A stretch of 64,000 nt of DNA, from the NCBI RefSeq assembly GCF_023283485.1, contig NZ_JAKILU010000013.1, positions 1-64,000 on the forward strand, read 5' to 3'. The notes beneath the pieces were generated by a model. That model saw nothing but the letters and a program-made list of their open reading frames with translations, searched no databases and was not told the DNA's origin. This DNA comes from Shewanella glacialipiscicola (GTDB taxonomy: Bacteria > Pseudomonadota > Gammaproteobacteria > Enterobacterales > Shewanellaceae). Both the position numbers and the translations under genes were made by a program. Below, in pieces: positions 25,360 to 33,894 of the stretch. Position 1 is the stretch's first letter. Each line of letters starts with the position of its first letter.

Positions 25360-26229
25360 ATGGATACTGATTTACTAAAAACCTTTCTTGAAGTCTCCCG
25401 TACTCGCCATTTTGGTAAAGCGGCAGAAAACCTTTATTTAACTCGCAGTGCGGTGAGTTTTCGGGTTAAGCAACTTGAAAGTATCTTGGGTGTCGCGTTA
25501 TTCGAGCGTCAACGCAATAATATTCAACCTACGCCAGCGGGCGAGCGTATGCTCGGCCACGCTGAGGCGGTACTGACGGCGTGGGAGCGGGCTAAACAAG
25601 ATGTTTCCTTGAGTCAGTTACAATCGACTCAGCTTGCTATTGGCGCAGGGCCGAATATTTGGGACGCCTATCTGCAGGGTTATTTACAAGGATTGCATGT
25701 GGGGTTGCCTGGCGTTGCACTGCGCACAGAAGTCTTACCGACCAATGCGATGACGCGCCAATTAATGGATCGTACTCTTGATATCGCGATTTCATTTGAT
25801 CCCCCAAAACTAGAACAATTTGAATTACAGCAACTGGGACAAATTAATCTGCTGTTAGTGTCGAGTATTAACGATCAAAGCGTCGATGCCGTTGTGGCAG
25901 GACAGTATGTGAAAGTAGATTGGGGAACGGCGTTTAATATTGTCCATGCGCAGGAGTATGCTTCATTGCCGGTGCCTACACTCCACACCAGTTCGGCGAG
26001 TATTGCTTTAGATTTTATTTTAAATAATGGCGGCTGTGCATTTTTGCCTGAGCACCTAGTACAGCATGCTTTGCGCTGCGGTGAATTACATCTTGTTAGT
26101 GGCGCGAATGCGATTTCACGTAATGTGTATGTGGCTTATTGGGCGGAAAACGATCGCTTAGCTCAAATAAAACAAGCCATCGGCTTTTTAAAGGACGATG
26201 GCTCAGTGTTTGCTCATGCGACTATCTAA
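25360..26229 (+). CDS. hdfR: HdfR-type LysR regulator
   Basis: This 289-residue LysR-type regulator starts with MDTDLLKTFLEVSRTRHFG, which is nearly the start of E. coli HdfR as I know it, followed by a winged helix-turn-helix (AAENLYLTRSAVSFRVKQLE). A periplasmic-binding-like effector domain covers residues 90-289. In E. coli, HdfR represses the flagellar master operon flhDC and is divergent from maoP. The same arrangement here supports the name. Shewanella flagellar regulation does not use flhDC, so its target here may differ. It converges on dgkA with only 21 bases between stops. Confidence 0.87.
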   Translation: MDTDLLKTFLEVSRTRHFGKAAENLYLTRSAVSFRVKQLESILGVALFERQRNNIQPTPAGERMLGHAEAVLTAWERAKQDVSLSQLQSTQLAIGAGPNIWDAYLQGYLQGLHVGLPGVALRTEVLPTNAMTRQLMDRTLDIAISFDPPKLEQFELQQLGQINLLLVSSINDQSVDAVVAGQYVKVDWGTAFNIVHAQEYASLPVPTLHTSSASIALDFILNNGGCAFLPEHLVQHALRCGELHLVSGANAISRNVYVAYWAENDRLAQIKQAIGFLKDDGSVFAHATI

Positions 26230-26250
26230 ACATCGGTCTAAACGTCGGTG

Positions 26251-26622
26251 TTAGAGCACCAAAGGCGCCAATACGACCAGCCAAGTTAATCCGCACAGCG
26301 CAAGACTCATAAAAACGGCTGCCGAGGCAATATCCTTGGCTTGGCCGCTGAGAGGATGGATTTCGCTACCAACCCTATCAACCACGGCTTCAATCGCCGA
26401 GTTGAGCAATTCCACAATCAATACGATAAATAACGTTAGAATCAGCATTAAGCGTTCAATCGTGCTGATATCGACCCACAGCGCCACAGGTAACATCATG
26501 ACAGCTAAGATTAATTCCTGTCTAAAGGCGGCTTCATGTATCCAAGCCGCTTTTAAGCCTTTCATCGAAAAGCCTGTTGCTCTGACAATGCGTTTAATAC
26601 CGTGATTGTTGGCTGGTTTCAT
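26251..26622 (-). CDS. dgkA: Diacylglycerol kinase
   Basis: The 123-residue protein is a small three-helix inner-membrane kinase that recycles diacylglycerol to phosphatidic acid. The signature EAAFRQE and the catalytic block VELLNSAIEAVVDRVGSE are present, followed by SGQAKDIASAAVF. The ATG at 26622 matches the family length and has GGAA seven bases upstream; a start at 26673 would add 17 unrelated residues. Confidence 0.95.
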   Translation of the reverse strand: MKPANNHGIKRIVRATGFSMKGLKAAWIHEAAFRQELILAVMMLPVALWVDISTIERLMLILTLFIVLIVELLNSAIEAVVDRVGSEIHPLSGQAKDIASAAVFMSLALCGLTWLVVLAPLVL

Positions 26623-26899
26623 AGTGTTTCCAATTAACATTAGCGCCAAAGCGCTGAGATTTTGCTCGTTCAAATAAGATCAATCAGACAAATAATACCC
26701 GTTTGTAACATTTGACCGAGTTAATAAATTGCGCCGCAGTATAGCCTGAGATCACAAGCGTATAAACACTTAACTGAGTAAATTGAAGGTTAACATTCTT
26801 TGTTAACTTAGTGGGTTAGTGATTTTAGTGGTTATTTTAATGCAATTTTAGTGGTACGACCTAAGCTTGATACTGGGAGCGAGCAAAGGAATGACTCAC

Positions 26900-27808
26900 A
26901 TGATAAAGTTACAATATTTAACATATTATCCATCGTTTAGATGGCATGTTTTTACTCTGCTACTGGGCTTATTTCATTGTTTGCCTGCTTTGCCGGCAGC
27001 GCAAGTTTCGCCGCCAATACAACAGGCAAGTGTGTTTGATGGTGATAAAGTACAACAAGATATTCATATAAAAGATTTTTTGATCAGTGAGAAACTCGAC
27101 GGAGTTCGGGGCTACTGGAACGGAAAAGCATTATTCACTCGACAAGGTTATGTTATTACTGCGCCAACTTGGTTTACTGCGAATTTTCCAGATTATCCCT
27201 TAGACGGTGAATTATGGCTTGGACGAGGTCAGTTTGAAGCCATGTCGAGTTTAATTCGGCAAAGCGCTGCTAAGGAAGAAGATTGGCGCAAGGTACGGTT
27301 TATGGTGTTTGATGTGCCAAAGGCGGGTGGCGACTTTATTTCTCGTTATCAATTTGCGCTGACCGAACTGAGCGGCAAATCGAATTACCTTGAAGTTATA
27401 AAACAGTTTCAATTAGAAAGTCTTGAGGCCTTGTATCAAAAACTGGATACCCTAGTGGCTAAAGGTGCTGAAGGATTAATGCTCCATCGCAGTTCTGCAA
27501 TGTATATGATTGGCCGTAACCCTAATTTGATGAAGTTAAAACCTTATTATGATGCTGAAGCTTTAGTCATTGCCCACATTCCGGGTAAAGGCCAATTTGC
27601 AGGACAGATGGGCGCATTGAGAGTACAAACACCAGATGGGCGAGTTTTTAGTATTGGCACTGGTTTTAGTCTTGCACAGCGTCAACATCCTCCCGCAGTG
27701 GGCGTGACTATTACCTATAAATATCTAGGCCTTACTGTGAACGGTTTGCCCCGTTTCGCGAGCTTTCTACGAATACGCAGTGATGTGACTACAAATAACA
27801 TTCAATAG
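26900..27808 (+). CDS. ligE: Exported ATP-dependent DNA ligase
   Basis: This roughly 302-residue protein has an N-terminal signal-like hydrophobic segment (residues 12-32) and then a minimal ATP-dependent ligase: nucleotidyl-transfer motif I EKLDGVRGYW with the AMP-accepting Lys, then motif III RFMVFDVP, motif IV EGLMLH and motif V LMKLKPYYD, and a C-terminal OB fold. It joins nicked DNA. The LigE group is exported in Gram-negatives, presumably to the periplasm. The ATG at 26900, nine bases after AAGGA, was chosen over the TTG at 26867. No partner gene is adjacent. Confidence 0.88.
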   Translation: MIKLQYLTYYPSFRWHVFTLLLGLFHCLPALPAAQVSPPIQQASVFDGDKVQQDIHIKDFLISEKLDGVRGYWNGKALFTRQGYVITAPTWFTANFPDYPLDGELWLGRGQFEAMSSLIRQSAAKEEDWRKVRFMVFDVPKAGGDFISRYQFALTELSGKSNYLEVIKQFQLESLEALYQKLDTLVAKGAEGLMLHRSSAMYMIGRNPNLMKLKPYYDAEALVIAHIPGKGQFAGQMGALRVQTPDGRVFSIGTGFSLAQRQHPPAVGVTITYKYLGLTVNGLPRFASFLRIRSDVTTNNIQ

Positions 27809-27896
27809 TCGAGCATAGATTACGCTCAAACGACATCTCATCACTTTATGATTACTGTACACGCGCTTTTACGGTTGAGGTATAAAAGATAATGAA

Positions 27897-28003
27897 GCAA
27901 GTATGCTCGATCCTTATTATGGTGGCGCAGAAGGGTATTGGATTTATTAGAAAAAAGTATGGATGCCTTGCCCAATAATCTTGTATCAAGTACACCAAAA
28001 TAA
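27897..28003 (+). pseudogene. Remnant of low-molecular-weight tyrosine phosphatase
   Basis: In one frame 27909-27938 reads DPYYGGAEGY, the C-terminal loop typical of low-molecular-weight protein tyrosine phosphatases. In the next frame 27938-28003 reads LDLLEKSMDALPNNLVSS and ends in TAA, which fits the last helix of that family. The residues normally between them (about EHV) are missing, so a small deletion broke the frame. The N-terminal part with the CxxxxxR active site is not found upstream. The identification rests on a short match and family memory. Confidence 0.5.
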
Positions 28004-28046
28004 CGGTGAGTTAACGCTTATATATTGCTAAATATCTCGTAATAAA

Positions 28047-28073
28047 AAGCCAGCACATTGAATATACTGGCTT
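28047..28073 (-). terminator. Terminator of the RbgA-type GTPase gene
   Basis: AAGCCAG (28047-28053) pairs with CTGGCTT (28067-28073). On the minus strand the stem is followed by TTTTTATT. It lies beyond the 8-bp repeat array, which therefore falls within the 3' untranslated region of the leftward GTPase gene. Confidence 0.7.
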
Positions 28074-28080
28074 ACTTACT

Positions 28081-28165
28081 GCTCAACTGCTCAACTGCTC
28101 AACTGCTCAACTGCTCAACTGCTCAACTGCTCAACTGCTCAACTGCTCAACTGCTCAACTGCTCA
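28081..28165. repeat. 8-bp tandem repeat, about 10 copies
   Basis: Ten perfect copies of GCTCAACT run from 28081 to 28160, followed by a partial GCTCA. The unit length is not a multiple of three. The array starts five bases after the GTPase stop codon and is not part of any coding frame. Perfect identity suggests recent expansion by slippage. Confidence 0.95.
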
Positions 28166-28169
28166 TTGA

Positions 28170-29108
28170 TTAATCGTGGCGTTTGCCTGAACGTTTAAGC
28201 CGCTCATTAGCCAGTTTAGCCTCTTTCTCTGCCTCTTTTATGGCCAAAATACGGGCGACTTCAATCTTCTCTATCTCGGCCATCGCAGGCGTTTCTAATG
28301 AGAGTAAACCGATTTTTCCTGAGCGGTATTCATGCAGTAATAATTCAGATGCTTTGTGCATATCAATACGACCACCGGGACGCAGGGCGCCACGTTTACG
28401 GCCAATCGCTTCAAGTAAAGCCACATCATCTTTGGGTAATTCGCTGAGGTTGTAACGCTCACAAATCTCTTTGGGATAGGCGGTTAAGAAATACTTCGCG
28501 GCGAACAGGGCCACATCTTCATATTCCATCGCGGTATCTTTGATAGCACCCGTGACGGCGAGGCGATAGCTACTGGCTTCGTTATCTACTTTGGGCCACA
28601 AAATACCTGGGGTGTCCGATAGCACGATACCGTTACGCAAATTGATGCGTTGTTGGGTTTTGGTCACTGCGGGCTCGTTACCGGTTTTAGCGATGACACG
28701 GCCAGCCAAGGTGTTGATGATGGTGGATTTACCTACGTTGGGAATGCCCATTATCATAGTGCGAATATCTTTTTCAGTTTTATCGCGACTTGGCACTAAC
28801 TTGCGGCAAATATCAGGGATTTTTTTCACCATAGCCGCTTGCAGTGTAGTGATTGCGGTTGCCTTAACGCCTTGCTCACGCTCTAAGTATTCAATCCATT
28901 GCGCGGTGATCTCAGGATCAGCCAGATCAGATTTATTCAGCAGTTTAATACAAGGTTTGTCGCCTCTAAGCTGAGTCACCATGGGGTTTTCGCTACTGTA
29001 GGGGATACGCGCGTCCAGCACTTCGATAACAAGATCGACCTGAGGCATTGCCTCTTCAATCTCTTTGCGTGCTTTGTGCATATGCCCTGGATACCACTGA
29101 ATTGCCAT
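28170..29108 (-). CDS. rbgA: RbgA/YlqF-type ribosome biogenesis GTPase
   Basis: The 312-residue protein is a circularly permuted GTPase: the G4 motif (LNKSDLAD) comes before G1 (GIPNVGKST) and G3 (DTPGILWP). It opens with IQWYPGHMHKARKEIEE, which is diagnostic for the YlqF/RbgA group that helps assemble the large ribosomal subunit. The C-terminal helical RNA-binding domain ends in a basic tail (NERLKRSGKRHD). It is a single leftward gene; its terminator lies beyond an unusual 8-bp repeat. Confidence 0.92.
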   Translation of the reverse strand: MAIQWYPGHMHKARKEIEEAMPQVDLVIEVLDARIPYSSENPMVTQLRGDKPCIKLLNKSDLADPEITAQWIEYLEREQGVKATAITTLQAAMVKKIPDICRKLVPSRDKTEKDIRTMIMGIPNVGKSTIINTLAGRVIAKTGNEPAVTKTQQRINLRNGIVLSDTPGILWPKVDNEASSYRLAVTGAIKDTAMEYEDVALFAAKYFLTAYPKEICERYNLSELPKDDVALLEAIGRKRGALRPGGRIDMHKASELLLHEYRSGKIGLLSLETPAMAEIEKIEVARILAIKEAEKEAKLANERLKRSGKRHD

Positions 29109-29177
29109 GATAACGCCTTGTCCTAAATAACTTAAAGAGCGGCTATTCTACCTTGAAGGTGACAAATATCATAAAAA

Positions 29178-29195
29178 AAGCGCCCGAGGGCGCTT
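29178..29195 (-). terminator. Terminator of 2OG-Fe(II) oxygenase gene
   Basis: AAGCGCCC and GGGCGCTT form an 8-bp GC-rich stem with a GA loop. On the minus strand it is followed by a seven-T run (A-run at 29173-29179). Confidence 0.85.
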
Positions 29196-29256
29196 CAATT
29201 GCTTAATCCTTGACTGTCTCTGGGATTAATTCAGGTTTTATAGGCACTTTTAAGGC

Positions 29257-30096
29257 TTAGATAACCCCGAGTTCGCGCAGTCTTTCCATCAGATAACTGT
29301 CGGCGGTATAACGCTCTGACAACACAACGGCAGGATTGGGATGCAAGAATAATGGCAGTGAAATCCGTGCTTTGGTTTTATCTGCGCCCTCTGGGTTAAT
29401 TACGCGGTGTGATGTTGACGGGAAATAACCGCCAGAGGCTTCTTGTAGCATGTCGCCGATATTGATAATAATGCTGCCAAAATCACTGGGAACATCTAAC
29501 CAAGTACCATCTTTAGCTTTCACTTGTAGCCCTGGCTCATTGGCTGCAGGTAGTACAGTGATAAGGTTAATATCCTCATGAGCCGCGGCGCGAATGGCGC
29601 CCATTTCTTCACTGCCCGTCATCGGTGGGTAGTGCAGAATGCGTAATAAGGTTTTTTGGCTATTGGCAATCATCTCAGGCAATGGTATCGAAAACTTAGC
29701 TTTTACATCGTCTGGTGAGTAGGTTTCAATCCACTCTAATAATTCAGCGGCCAGCGCGTTGGCTTTTTGGTAATAGGCAAGAATATTGGCGCGCAGCGAA
29801 TCGGGAATTCGGCCCCAAGGATACACGTGGTAATACTCTTTAATATCTTTGATTGTGTTGCCTTTGGCAGTTTCAGAAATTGATGCAGGAAAGAAACCGT
29901 CGTGGGTTTCTTTTTTAAACATATAGTCGTGTTTAGCGTCTGAATTAAAGAAGGCTTGCCACTCGGTATAGATATCTTCAACTAAGCGTTTATCAATCGG
30001 ATGATTCGATAAAACACCAAAGCCTGTTTCCCTTAGTGATTCAACAAATTGTTGAGCACTATTTTCAGCGCGGTAATCAATGGTTTCTAATTTCAT
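29257..30096 (-). CDS. 2OG-Fe(II) oxygenase, isopenicillin N synthase-like
   Basis: This 279-residue cytoplasmic enzyme has the N-terminal DIOX_N-type start (GFGVLSNHPID) and a jelly-roll catalytic domain. The iron ligands are His and Asp in AAHEDINLI and the distal His in STSHRVINP. The 2-oxoglutarate anchor Arg is in KARISLPLFLHP. The substrate is not predictable from sequence. It is monocistronic, with a strong terminator and a 362-base divergent region shared with msrBA. Confidence 0.88.
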   Translation of the reverse strand: MKLETIDYRAENSAQQFVESLRETGFGVLSNHPIDKRLVEDIYTEWQAFFNSDAKHDYMFKKETHDGFFPASISETAKGNTIKDIKEYYHVYPWGRIPDSLRANILAYYQKANALAAELLEWIETYSPDDVKAKFSIPLPEMIANSQKTLLRILHYPPMTGSEEMGAIRAAAHEDINLITVLPAANEPGLQVKAKDGTWLDVPSDFGSIIINIGDMLQEASGGYFPSTSHRVINPEGADKTKARISLPLFLHPNPAVVLSERYTADSYLMERLRELGVI

Positions 30097-30458
30097 TTAA
30101 ATTTCTACTTATTATATATAGTTATAATTTGACCCGCAGCAAGTGTAGCCGTGCGCTGGAGTAGGTGCAAATACTCAGCGCGGGTGAGTGGTAGCAACTG
30201 CTGTATTTTTCATCGCTTATACAATCGACGACATCAAGACTTATATTAGGCCTTGCTTGAACGGCAAGATTTTAGCCGCTAAACCCGTTAGTATGGTGCA
30301 TTGAATTTATTGCCATTGGCGCGCTTAACATAAGCGTTTTGAAGGCAACTGCAATAAATCTTGCTTGGAGTAGGTCTTATTTTTAACTTCCTAATGAATT
30401 TGCTCCTTAATCAAAGAGTATCGAAATAGACAACGACGTGAGTTGAAAGGGCACTAAT
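30097..30458. other. Divergent intergenic region 2OG oxygenase / msrBA
   Basis: A 362-base region that must hold both divergent promoters. Nested inverted repeats lie at 30306-30358: TTTATTGC with GCAATAAA outside, and CGCTTA with TAAGCG inside. No gene or known operator is recognised. Confidence 0.45.
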
Positions 30459-31364
30459 ATGAATAAACTGACCGATTTTGAACACTATGTTATCGAAGAG
30501 AAAGGCACTGAGCGCCCCTTTAGTGGTGAGTATTATGAGCATGATGCTAAGGGTTTGTATTTATGCAAAAAATGCCATGCGCCTCTGTATCGTTCCGAGC
30601 ATAAATTTAATGCCCATTGTGGCTGGCCAGCTTTTGATGATGAGATAGCCGGCGCAGTGACTCGTAATATCGACGCCGACGGGCGCAGAACCGAGATTGT
30701 TTGTAGCCAGTGCGGTGGTCACTTGGGGCATGTCTTTCAAGGTGAAATGTTAACACCTAACAATATTCGTCATTGTGTTAACTCCGTTTCTATGGTTTTC
30801 AAAGGGATAGATGATGCTGTTGAACCAGCATCGAACAGCTGTGCAACTTTTGGTGCGGGTTGTTTCTGGTGCGTTGAAGCGATTTTTAACAATTTGAAAG
30901 GCGTAGTAAATGTCACCTCAGGTTATGCTGGCGGTGAAGCCCATGATGCCGATTATAAATCCGTTTGCTCGGGCCAAACTGGCCATGCAGAGGTTGTTCA
31001 TATTGAGTTCAATCCAGAGGAAATTGATTTTACAACCTTGTTGCAGGTCTTTTTTGAGAGCCACGATCCGACCACACTTAACCGCCAAGGTAATGATAAA
31101 GGTCCACAATATCGTTCTGTGGTGTTTACCCACAATGCTGAGCAGATAGATCAAATCACTGCAATGCTGGCTCAGTTGGAGGCGGCAAAAGTGTTTGATG
31201 CGCCAATAGTGACTCAAGTGTCAGCATTTGATACTTTTTATCCTGCTGAAAATTATCATAACGATTACTTTGCCTTACACGGCGAGCAGCCTTATTGCCA
31301 AATGGTCGTGCGGCCTAAGGTCGAGAAAATTAAAGCGTTATTTGCGGGATTACAAAAGGCGTAA
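30459..31364 (+). CDS. msrBA: Bifunctional methionine sulfoxide reductase B/A
   Basis: The 301-residue protein is a fusion of MsrB (residues 1-115) and MsrA (about 127-301), which reduce the R and S forms of methionine sulfoxide. MsrB has the zinc CxxC pairs (LCKKCHAPL and CSQCGGHLGH) and the catalytic Cys in RHCVNS. MsrA has GAGCFWCVEAIF with its catalytic Cys and the C-terminal GEQPYCQ. There is no signal peptide, so it acts in the cytoplasm. A strong terminator shared with hemB follows. Confidence 0.93.
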   Translation: MNKLTDFEHYVIEEKGTERPFSGEYYEHDAKGLYLCKKCHAPLYRSEHKFNAHCGWPAFDDEIAGAVTRNIDADGRRTEIVCSQCGGHLGHVFQGEMLTPNNIRHCVNSVSMVFKGIDDAVEPASNSCATFGAGCFWCVEAIFNNLKGVVNVTSGYAGGEAHDADYKSVCSGQTGHAEVVHIEFNPEEIDFTTLLQVFFESHDPTTLNRQGNDKGPQYRSVVFTHNAEQIDQITAMLAQLEAAKVFDAPIVTQVSAFDTFYPAENYHNDYFALHGEQPYCQMVVRPKVEKIKALFAGLQKA

Positions 31365-31390
31365 GCTATTTAGCGTATAAAATGTTAAAT

Positions 31391-31423
31391 AAAAAAATGC
31401 CACTGCTAAAGTGGCATTTTTTT
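31391..31423. terminator. Bidirectional terminator between msrBA and hemB
   Basis: A perfect 13-bp stem (31391-31403 with 31411-31423) with core ATGCCAC is flanked by seven A on one side and seven T on the other, so it can stop both convergent genes. Confidence 0.92.
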
Positions 31424-31437
31424 ATGCGCTTTATTAA

Positions 31438-32433
31438 TCAGAAACGTAATAAACGGCTTTCAGCTAACCACTGGGCATATTGTTTAGTGTAATAGCTAAC
31501 AATTAGATCCGCCCCAGCACGCTTTAAACCAATAAAGGTTTCAGTGACCACTGCGCGCTCATCTAAAGCACCTGCAAGGGCAGCAAACTTAATGCCAGCA
31601 TATTCACCGCCTACTTGATAGGCAGCGAGTGGCAGATGAGTTTCTTGTCTTAAACGGCTAAGTACATCCAAATAAGGCGTACCAGGTTTAACCATCAGGA
31701 TATCGGCGCCTTCGGCTTCATCTAATGAGGCTTCTAACAAGGCTTGGCGACCGTTGGCATAATCAAGCTGATATCCCTTGCGATTACCGCTGAGTTCACA
31801 ATCTACTGCGGCTCTAAAAGGGCCATAGAAGGAGGAGGCGAATTTTGCCGAGTGGGCCAGAATCGCCACATGCTCATATCCTGCGGCATCGAGTCCTTGG
31901 CGAATGGCTTTAACTTGGCCGTCCATCATGGCCGATGGCGCTAACATATCGGCGCCTGCTTTAGCTGCTGTGATTGATTGTTTGACTAAATTCTCAACGG
32001 TGAGGTCGTTACAGACCTCATTATTGTGCACCACGCCACAATGACCGTGATCAGTGTATTCACAAAAACAAATATCGGGGATCACCATCATCTCTGGTAC
32101 TGCGGCTTTAATGGTACGCACCATGCGAGCGAGTAGGCCATCGTCGTTCCACGTATCGCTACCTTTATCATCTTTAGTGTGGGAAATGCCAAAGGGCATC
32201 ACATAGCGGATCCCGAGAGCGTATAGTTCGCGAACTTCTTCTGCCAGTGCACTTTCAGGTAAACGGCTAATGCCAGGAAGCGTCGAAATAGGCACTGCGT
32301 GGGTGATGTGTTCTTCAATAAACAGGGGATGAATGAGATCGCTCAGTGAAATATGGGTTTCGCGCAGCAGATCGCGCATGGCTTCTGAGCTACGTAAGCG
32401 TCTTAGGCGACGTAATGGAGGTGTGTTTAACAT
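31438..32433 (-). CDS. hemB: Delta-aminolevulinic acid dehydratase
   Basis: This 331-residue enzyme condenses two 5-aminolevulinate molecules to porphobilinogen in haem synthesis. The two active-site lysines are in AHSAKFASSFYGPFR and MVKPGTPYLD. The metal-binding segment CFCEYTDHGHCG has the cysteines of the zinc-dependent type. It is a single leftward gene. Confidence 0.95.
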   Translation of the reverse strand: MLNTPPLRRLRRLRSSEAMRDLLRETHISLSDLIHPLFIEEHITHAVPISTLPGISRLPESALAEEVRELYALGIRYVMPFGISHTKDDKGSDTWNDDGLLARMVRTIKAAVPEMMVIPDICFCEYTDHGHCGVVHNNEVCNDLTVENLVKQSITAAKAGADMLAPSAMMDGQVKAIRQGLDAAGYEHVAILAHSAKFASSFYGPFRAAVDCELSGNRKGYQLDYANGRQALLEASLDEAEGADILMVKPGTPYLDVLSRLRQETHLPLAAYQVGGEYAGIKFAALAGALDERAVVTETFIGLKRAGADLIVSYYTKQYAQWLAESRLLRF

Positions 32434-32771
32434 GAGTTTTCCTTATCGAAGGCGGATAAATGCAATCGTACAATGGCAAGGGATGACTTCAATTTATACT
32501 TGTCTGCTCTGACAATCAAAGATAAAAAAGTTCCCTAAAGGAATGATATTGAGAAATGGGGTTATCGAACATAGACTTAGATCACACATATCACTCTCGC
32601 ACTGGCATATCGGGGTATGTTATCCGAGCGCTATTTTAATGGGATTGTGTGCTTAGCCCTTTGTTTTCGGGCATTTGATGTTATTATTTGCGCCAGTTTA
32701 TTCATGGCATATTCGCAAAGTACAGAAATAGTCCATTTGATGCGAAATTTGGCCCGCTATCCGGTTTTTAA
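32434..32771. other. Divergent intergenic region hemB / tsaB
   Basis: About 340 bases, AT-rich, with the promoters of the two divergent genes. I see no gene, riboswitch or clear operator. Confidence 0.4.
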
Positions 32772-33485
32772 ATGACAATAACACACGAATATCCAGCTTG
32801 TATTTTGGCCTTAGATACTTGTACAGAATCTTGCTCGGCGGCACTGCAATATCAAAGCCAAATTTATGCTGAACTTGCCGATGCCCCGCGTGAACATAGT
32901 CAGCGCTTATTACCTATGGTCGATTCTGTGCTCAAAAAAGCCGGCATTAGCGTAGATAAAGTGACTGCAATTGCCTATGGTCGAGGCCCAGGCAGTTTTA
33001 CGGGGATCCGTATTTGTACTAGCATGACTCAAGGTCTGGCACTGGGTTTAGATATACCTGTCATTGGTATTTCAACCTTGGCCGCAATGGCACAAATGGC
33101 GATACGTGAATATCAAGCCGAGCAAGTGTTGTGTACCATTGATGCGCGTATGGGCGAAGTGTATTGGGGTCAGTTTGTGGCCATCGACGGAATTGCCACT
33201 TTGGTTGGTAAAGAAATGGTCAGCGCGCCAACAGAGGTACAACTTCAGCTTGATACTCAAACACCCATTGTGGGTTGTGGTACCGGCTTTGACGCTTACC
33301 CAGAGTTACTCTCCCTCGGTGCGGGCATTTTAGTTCTCGATGCCGTGAAATATCCCGATGCACGCGCTATGCTGATATTGGCTGAAATAGGTATAAAAGA
33401 CGGTTTGGCAACCACTGTAGATGCGCTTGAACCTGTGTATTTACGTGATACAGTCACCTGGAAAAAACTACCTGGCCGTGAGTAG
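32772..33485 (+). CDS. tsaB: tRNA t6A synthesis factor TsaB
   Basis: The 237-residue protein is the TsaB (YeaZ) partner of TsaD in making N6-threonylcarbamoyladenosine at tRNA position 37. It shows the actin-like N-terminal ILALDTCTESCSAAL, EHSQRLLPMVDSVL, and the GRGPGSFTGIRI signature. It lacks the metal-binding motif of TsaD, as expected. The next gene starts 103 bases downstream. Confidence 0.95.
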   Translation: MTITHEYPACILALDTCTESCSAALQYQSQIYAELADAPREHSQRLLPMVDSVLKKAGISVDKVTAIAYGRGPGSFTGIRICTSMTQGLALGLDIPVIGISTLAAMAQMAIREYQAEQVLCTIDARMGEVYWGQFVAIDGIATLVGKEMVSAPTEVQLQLDTQTPIVGCGTGFDAYPELLSLGAGILVLDAVKYPDARAMLILAEIGIKDGLATTVDALEPVYLRDTVTWKKLPGRE

Positions 33486-33588
33486 ACCGTGATTTTTGAT
33501 TGTTTTTGGGCTAATCGGCGCGTTAGAATTTTAGCCGCATAACGCTAATGTTATTAACGATGCATGGTATAAAACTTAAGGCTTCTTG

Positions 33589-33894
33589 ATGCAGATTAAT
33601 GTGAATCAAACGAGTTTGACGAATGCCGTAGCGAGTAATAGACCCGCTATCGCTCAGGGGCTAACGGCGCCTGAATCGTCACGCCCAGTGATTGAGCAAG
33701 ATGCCGTCGAAGCCGTCAGTTTAGATAAGCCTAAAAACGCTGCGGGAAATTTACAATCAAGACTTGGTGCACATCTTGAGTATGAACAAGATACCCGCGG
33801 TCACCAAGGAGCGATAGCCCAGTATTTACAAACCCAACATGCCGCCAAACGCGATGAAATTCAGCAAATGGTGGGTGTGGATTTGTATGCTTGA
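33589..33894 (+). CDS. Small conserved-looking hypothetical protein
   Basis: This 101-residue protein is not recognised. It is soluble and polar with a likely disordered N-terminal two thirds and a helical C-terminal end (IAQYLQTQHAAKRDEIQQMVGVDLYA is the region; its key part is HAAKRDEIQQMVGVDLYA). The ATG at 33589 follows AAGG and was preferred to the TTG one codon earlier. The end overlaps the start of the M50-like gene by eight bases, which suggests joint translation. Confidence 0.7.
   Translation: MQINVNQTSLTNAVASNRPAIAQGLTAPESSRPVIEQDAVEAVSLDKPKNAAGNLQSRLGAHLEYEQDTRGHQGAIAQYLQTQHAAKRDEIQQMVGVDLYA

Larger units (their letters stand above)
27809..28169. other. Intergenic region with gene remnant, terminator and repeat
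   Basis: This 361-base stretch contains a frameshifted remnant of a low-molecular-weight tyrosine phosphatase (27897-28003), a leftward terminator (28047-28073) and a 10-copy 8-bp tandem repeat (28081-28165). No intact gene is present. Confidence 0.6.

Noticed and set aside
28081..28165. CRISPR array
   Set aside because: The 8-bp units are contiguous with no spacers, so this is a simple tandem repeat.
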